Below are positions 60,103 through 64,000 of a DNA stretch of 64,000 bases, one piece after another (within the stretch, counting starts at the first letter, position 1; each line of letters starts with the position of its first letter). This stretch comes from UBA10438 sp964432155. Its GTDB lineage: Bacteria > Bacteroidota > Ignavibacteria > Kapaibacteriales > Kapaibacteriaceae. Under the pieces are notes generated by a model that did not search any database, was not told the DNA's origin, and was given only the letters and a program-made list of their open reading frames with translations. The translations under genes and the position numbers were made by a program. The stretch spans positions 62,001 to 126,000 of the forward strand of contig CAYSMF010000003.1 in the NCBI GenBank assembly GCA_964432155.1, written 5' to 3'.

Positions 60103-61270
60103 TCGGGTTCAGACGATCACGTCCGTACCACAGCTCGAAGTGGACCAGCGCGCCGTCAATGTTCTCGCCGCTTGTGCCAACGACGGTGCCCGATTGTACA
60201 GTGCTGCCCTGACGCACGTTCACCGTGGCAAGATTCGCATAGACAGAGCGGAAGCCATTCTGGTGATCGACAATCACAAGTGATCCGAAACCAGGAAGCC
60301 ACGTCACGCTCGAAACCTCGCCCTTGCCGATACTCGTAACGCGCGTGCCGACTGCAGCACGAATGTCGATGCCAGGATTCTCGAGCGTCGTACCCGTCTT
60401 TGGGTTGCGATATGTGCCATAGCCCTGGAGAATCGATGCAGAAGGTGTTGGCCATGGGAGCGACCGACGCGCAAATCCGGGTGCGCTTGGAGTGCGTTCA
60501 GTACGTGTAGGTTCGGGTCCAGATTCACGTGGTCGACGAGTAGCTTTCTCGCGCTTTCGTTGTTCGTCGCGCTGGCGTTCTCGTGCAACGAGGTTCGAGA
60601 TCATCGTCCGAACACGTTGCGCACTCTGTTGCTTCTTCTGGAGTTCTGCGACGAGCGTTTCCTTGTTCGAACGCAGGCGCTGTAGTTCTTGCTGACTCTT
60701 GGTGATGGTTGTTGCAAGCGTTGAGCGTTCACGCTCTTTCGTTGTTAGGATCTGCTGCTGTGTCGACGTGACATCGTCAAGAAGGTCCTTTTGCTGAGCG
60801 AGAGAATCGCGCAGTGATCGCATCGAGGTTCGATATGACGAGAGCGACTGCGTTAGTGCACGGAACACAACATCGCTTCTGAGTGATGCACGAGGTACAC
60901 CGGCGTGCTCACGCTGATAGGTTCGCATGCGCTCAGCCGTCTCGCGCCACGAGGTCTCGGCACGTTCGAGCGCTGACTGAGTAGAGCTGATGCGTGTTTC
61001 AAGTACGCGTGCAGTGTCCTGCAAGCGTTGAACATCTTCTTCCAGTCGTTCGATGAAGATCGTTAGCTGGTGACGTTGACGCTGGAACGACGACAGCGAG
61101 CGCATCGCTGATGATTCCCGCCGATTCAGGGCAGAGATCCGAGCCCGTGTTTCTTCGATCGACTGACGGAGTCGATTAAGTTCACGTTTTGTATCTGCGA
61201 TGCTGGATTGCCCGAACGTGATGGACGTCAGTACAACAGCGAGGACGAGGATCGTTACGAAGCGACTCAG
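60086..61270 (-). CDS. EnvC-like LytM/M23-domain protein with coiled coil, probable CTG start
   Basis: 394 residues if it starts at CTG 61270. That start yields a signal peptide (L-S-R-F-V-T-I-L-V-L-A-V-V-L-T-S-I-T-F-G-Q), a long coiled coil (about 25-215), a basic/Pro linker and a LytM domain (about 275-394). The LytM zinc motifs look degraded: N-P-G-I-D instead of H-x3-D, Y-A-N-L instead of Y-A-H-L, and L-V-H-F-E instead of H-x-H. That pattern fits EnvC, which activates amidases rather than cutting itself. CTGA overlaps the murA stop. The nearest ATG, 61105, would lose the signal peptide. Confidence 0.82.
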   Translation of the reverse strand: MSRFVTILVLAVVLTSITFGQSSIADTKRELNRLRQSIEETRARISALNRRESSAMRSLSSFQRQRHQLTIFIERLEEDVQRLQDTARVLETRISSTQSALERAETSWRETAERMRTYQREHAGVPRASLRSDVVFRALTQSLSSYRTSMRSLRDSLAQQKDLLDDVTSTQQQILTTKERERSTLATTITKSQQELQRLRSNKETLVAELQKKQQSAQRVRTMISNLVARERQRDEQRKREKATRRPRESGPEPTRTERTPSAPGFARRSLPWPTPSASILQGYGTYRNPKTGTTLENPGIDIRAAVGTRVTSIGKGEVSSVTWLPGFGSLVIVDHQNGFRSVYANLATVNVRQGSTVQSGTVVGTSGENIDGALVHFELWYGRDRLNPTTYLR

Positions 61271-62529
61271 AATTCCTCGGTCTTTTCTCGACGAATCACA
61301 GCACCCAGTGCACCGAGCTTGTGCTCGAGTGCTTCATATCCGCGGTCGAGGTGGTACACGCGAAGAATCTCGGTCTCACCCTCGGCAATCATCGCTGCAA
61401 GAACCAAGCTGGCGCTCGCACGAAGATCGCTCGACATCACAGTTGCACCCGTGAGCTTGGCTCCACCCTTCACAACGCAGTACCCTTCGCCCGTCTCAAT
61501 GTCGGCGCCAAGACGCTGAAGCTCTGGCACGTATCCGAAGCGTGTTGGATAGATCGTGTCCTTGATCCGCGCTGCGCCTGTTGACGTGAGCATAAATGCT
61601 GCCCACTGCGCTTGCGAGTCGGTTGGATAGCCAGGATAGATCGTTGCCGTAATGTCGACCGGATCCGGATCACGATCCATCTGAATGCGGATGGTGTCTG
61701 TTCCGATATCGAGTGTGCACCCTGCATCTTCGAGAGCTTGCGTAACGGCGGTGAGGTGACGTGGCTCGACCTTGCGGACCGTTACGTCGCCCTTTGTCAT
61801 CGCTGCCGCGATCAGGAAGGTAGCCGCCTCGATGCGATCAGGGATCGTCGAAACATCAACGTTATGAAGTTCGTCGACGCCTTCAATCTCCAATGTCGTT
61901 GTACCAATGCCCGAGATCTTTGCGCCCATTGCAACGAGCATGTCGATGACAGATGTCACTTCGGGTTCAAGGGCAACATTGGTGAGTGTTGTGTGCCCCT
62001 TAGCCAACACAGCAGCCATGATGATGTTGACCGATGCGCCAACGCTTGAGATGTCGAAGTGGAAGTGATTGCCCTTTAGGCGATCAGCTTTCGCGATGAT
62101 GTATCCGCCTTCAACCTCGATCGAAGCGCCGAGCTTTTCGAGCCCCTTGAGATGAAGGTCGACAGGGCGAGGGCCGAAGTTGCAGCCACCAGGGAGCGAC
62201 ACGCGAGCTTCGCCGTAGCGAGCTACGAGTGGACCCAGCACGTAGATCGATGCGCGCATCTGCTTGACGTAGTCGTAGGGAGCTTCATGGCTCGTCAGGT
62301 GCGATCCATCGAGTGTGAGTACATCTCCATCGAGATGCATCTGCACGCCCATGCTACCAAGCAGGCGACTCATGGTCCATAAGTCGCGATTGTTCGGTGT
62401 GTTGCGAAAGGTAAATGTCCCAGGCGCGAGCAAGCAGGCAGGCATCAGAGCAAGCGATGCATTCTTTGCACCAGAGATGTCAACGGTCCCCGTGAGGCGA
62501 ACCCCACCATCAACGATGAATTTGTCCAT
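61267..62529 (-). CDS. murA: UDP-N-acetylglucosamine 1-carboxyvinyltransferase
   Basis: 420 residues, typical. It transfers enolpyruvate to UDP-GlcNAc, the first committed step of peptidoglycan synthesis. K22 and N23 in S-G-A-K-N-A and the catalytic Cys116 in P-G-G-C-N-F-G-P-R-P-V-D-L-H (the fosfomycin target) are present. The ATG at 62529 was chosen because a -7 element ends three bases upstream; the mRNA is probably leaderless. Downstream, the EnvC-like gene overlaps the stop. Confidence 0.97.
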   Translation of the reverse strand: MDKFIVDGGVRLTGTVDISGAKNASLALMPACLLAPGTFTFRNTPNNRDLWTMSRLLGSMGVQMHLDGDVLTLDGSHLTSHEAPYDYVKQMRASIYVLGPLVARYGEARVSLPGGCNFGPRPVDLHLKGLEKLGASIEVEGGYIIAKADRLKGNHFHFDISSVGASVNIIMAAVLAKGHTTLTNVALEPEVTSVIDMLVAMGAKISGIGTTTLEIEGVDELHNVDVSTIPDRIEAATFLIAAAMTKGDVTVRKVEPRHLTAVTQALEDAGCTLDIGTDTIRIQMDRDPDPVDITATIYPGYPTDSQAQWAAFMLTSTGAARIKDTIYPTRFGYVPELQRLGADIETGEGYCVVKGGAKLTGATVMSSDLRASASLVLAAMIAEGETEILRVYHLDRGYEALEHKLGALGAVIRREKTEEF

Positions 62530-62532
62530 CCG

Positions 62533-62540
62533 CAAAGATA
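62533..62540 (-). promoter_or_regulatory. -7 promoter element (TATCTTTG) of murA
   Basis: Exact TATCTTTG, three bases from the ATG at 62529. The riboswitch promoter faces away six bases further. Confidence 0.65.
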
Positions 62541-62545
62541 CTCGC

Positions 62546-62553
62546 TATATTCG
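62546..62553 (+). promoter_or_regulatory. -7-like element (TATATTCG) of the TPP riboswitch transcript
   Basis: One mismatch from TAnnTTTG. The predicted start, a few bases on, coincides with the first helix of the riboswitch. Confidence 0.5.
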
Positions 62554-62559
62554 CGCTCC

Positions 62560-62639
62560 CGTTAGAGGTGCTACCGAAGGTCGGTGGCTGAGAATAAACT
62601 CTTTGAACCTGATCCGGATAATGCCGGCGAAGGAAAACG
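62560..62639 (+). promoter_or_regulatory. TPP riboswitch (thi box)
   Basis: Contains the conserved pyrimidine-sensing GGCTGAGA (62586-62593) and the TTGAACCTGATCCGGATAATGCC segment with GCGAAGGAA that binds the pyrophosphate. The closing helix P1 pairs CGTT with AACG at the ends. The next bases, GAGGTG, form the ribosome site of the receptor gene ten bases downstream, so control is probably on translation: thiamine pyrophosphate would close P1 and hide the site. Confidence 0.94.
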
Positions 62640-62648
62640 AGGTGAACC

Positions 62649-64000
62649 ATGCGCAAGCTCGCAGCATTGGTGGTGCTTGGATGCGCCACACTTACAACAG
62701 GTTTTGCTCAATCGTCGACGTCCCGTGATACGGCCACGTATCGCATGCGCGAGATCCGCGTCGAGACGTCGCCCTATGCACAGGCGGCTGATCCCGTGAC
62801 GCAAACCACGGTGACAAAGGCCGCCGTCGAGCGGCTCTACATCGGACAGGACGTCCAGTATGTACTCGAGCGTACCGTGCCATCGGTGATTTCGTACTCA
62901 GAGTCCGGCACTGCGGTCTCGAACTACGGTACCTTCCGTCTGCGGGGTATCGACCAAACGCGTGTCAACGTGACGCTTGACGGCGTACCACTCAACGACA
63001 TGATTGACCAGGGCGTGTTCTTCTCGAACATCGGGGACTTGATGAACGGCATGTCGTCGGTGCAGGTACAGCGGGGGACGGGTCTGAGCACCAACGGTAC
63101 CGCATCGTTTGCCGGTGCAGTCGGGCTCACGTCGCCATCGCTCTCGCTGTATGGCGACGCACGCAAGCCGATGGCGAACGTACAGCTCTCGGGTGGCTCG
63201 TTCAACATGCTGCGTGGTAGCGCCGCTGTGCGAACGGGATCCATCGATAGCTCGGTGAACATGTATGCACGGTTCACTACGCTCTCGACCGATGGCTACC
63301 GCCGTCATACGGGAACAACTGCGAACTCTGCGCACATCGCTGCTCGCTGGCAGGATGCGACGAACACGAACTCGCTCCAGCTCACTGGTCTGTGGGGTCG
63401 CACGCAGAATGAGCTTGGCTACTATCCCGTGCCAAAGGCACTGGCAGATGCAGACCCACGCACAAATCTGAACGATAGTGCTGACGTTGATGACTTCGGA
63501 CAGCATCTCATCTCGCTCGCATACCAGCATGTGCTGAACGAAAACGCCGTCATTTCCGCGACTGCCTACATGGGTGGGGCAGGGGGCGATTTCTTCACCG
63601 GCTTCCGTGATACGTCGGGTTTGACGCTGCTGAATTATCCGCTGGAGAACCGCCACTACGGTGCAATGGCAAGTATCGATGCACGCATGAGCGATCTCAC
63701 GCTCCGGGCTGGATTGCATGCCTACACATTCCGTCGTCGCAATTGGGAGACTGTTGCACCTGAGTTCAACCGTCCATACTACGATGATCGCACAACGAAG
63801 AATGAGCTCTCCGCATTTGCTCGTGCTGAGTATGCGCTTGGTGCACTGAGCTTCCTCGCCGACGTCCAAGTTCGCAGCGTATCGCTGTCGTTCTCAACAC
63901 CCGATATGCCTTCGTTCACGGAAGCACTTCCTGTTCACCGCTGGACATTTGTCAACCCACGTGTTGGCGCACGATATGCGCTCTCGTCCGAGTCTGACGT
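62649..64000 (+). CDS. TonB-dependent outer-membrane receptor, probable thiamine uptake (partial)
   Basis: At least 450 residues; cut by the window edge. Signal peptide M-R-K-L-A-A-L-V-V-L-G-C-A-T-L-T-T-G-F-A-Q. The plug domain follows: F-R-L-R-G-I-D-Q-T-R-V-N-V-T-L-D-G-V-P-L-N-D, then V-Q-V-Q-R-G-T-G. Barrel strands continue to the edge. There is no carboxypeptidase-regulatory-like N-domain. The riboswitch directly upstream implies thiamine or a precursor as cargo, as in known Bacteroidetes outer-membrane thiamine receptors. Confidence 0.92.
   Translation, partial: MRKLAALVVLGCATLTTGFAQSSTSRDTATYRMREIRVETSPYAQAADPVTQTTVTKAAVERLYIGQDVQYVLERTVPSVISYSESGTAVSNYGTFRLRGIDQTRVNVTLDGVPLNDMIDQGVFFSNIGDLMNGMSSVQVQRGTGLSTNGTASFAGAVGLTSPSLSLYGDARKPMANVQLSGGSFNMLRGSAAVRTGSIDSSVNMYARFTTLSTDGYRRHTGTTANSAHIAARWQDATNTNSLQLTGLWGRTQNELGYYPVPKALADADPRTNLNDSADVDDFGQHLISLAYQHVLNENAVISATAYMGGAGGDFFTGFRDTSGLTLLNYPLENRHYGAMASIDARMSDLTLRAGLHAYTFRRRNWETVAPEFNRPYYDDRTTKNELSAFARAEYALGALSFLADVQVRSVSLSFSTPDMPSFTEALPVHRWTFVNPRVGARYALSSESD

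Noticed and set aside
62898..63869. 323-codon frame antisense to the TonB receptor
   Set aside because: The plus strand encodes a continuous plug and barrel sequence downstream of the riboswitch; the antisense translation lacks any family signal.

Overview
The window is one dense stretch (about 55% GC by eye) of a Gram-negative bacterial chromosome. It carries about 52 protein genes, one tRNA gene, a small SRP RNA gene and a TPP riboswitch, and no gene-free stretch longer than about 300 bases. Several traits point to the Bacteroidota/Chlorobi lineage, perhaps a Kapabacteria-like member; this is inference. They are: a recurring -7 promoter element of the Bacteroidetes type (TAnnTTTG, most often TATCTTTG) just before start codons; a probable type IX secretion sorting domain (kelch/lectin protein at 37.6 kb); an HmuY-type lipoprotein; and a TPP-riboswitch-controlled TonB receptor. 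I see no phage, insertion sequence, CRISPR array or other mobile element.

Layout. 0-7.3 kb: tail of hutI, then cysS, a DUF2520 Rossmann protein, rpe, trpS, an fmdB zinc ribbon and a PcrA/UvrD helicase. 7.4-15.2 kb: envelope and signalling genes (receiver-histidine kinase, a large predicted outer-membrane barrel, an RsbW-like ATPase, an M28 peptidase, riboflavin synthase and lipoproteins). 15.2-26.8 kb: an AddB-like nuclease, a Lon-like protease, purH, a PAS-MenA fusion, folC and rpsA. 27-33.8 kb: a small unknown gene, tRNA-Arg, hmgA, SRP RNA, rng, dxr, rseP and surE. 33.8-47.3 kb: a surface-polysaccharide-like region (two methyltransferases, a glycosyltransferase, a GT-C-like membrane protein, AsnB, a heparinase-like lyase, a flippase) interrupted by a kelch/lectin exoprotein, an AEC transporter and a LytTR regulator. 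47.3-56.8 kb: ftsX, lptF/G, a CRTAC/FG-GAP protein, a vanadium haloperoxidase-like protein, an HmuY-like lipoprotein, an orphan paaA and an MgtC/DUF4010 protein. 56.8-64 kb: a DUF4136 lipoprotein, a small barrel, mazG, an LCP-like lipoprotein, an EnvC-like LytM protein, murA, and a TPP riboswitch leading into a TonB-dependent receptor cut by the window edge.

The genome is very compact. Many same-strand neighbours overlap by 1-4 bases (ATGA, GTGA, CTGA), and seven of nine convergent pairs overlap tail to tail. At several genes the -7 element ends only 3-5 bases before the ATG, which predicts leaderless or nearly leaderless mRNAs. The element also corrects some start codons, because a longer reading frame would begin inside the promoter.

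The most notable items are the N-terminal PAS domain fused to a MenA-type prenyltransferase, the leaderless promoter grammar, the probable CTG start of the EnvC-like gene coupled to murA, and the orphan paaA beside an HmuY lipoprotein. Functions rest on motif recognition only; no searches were run.
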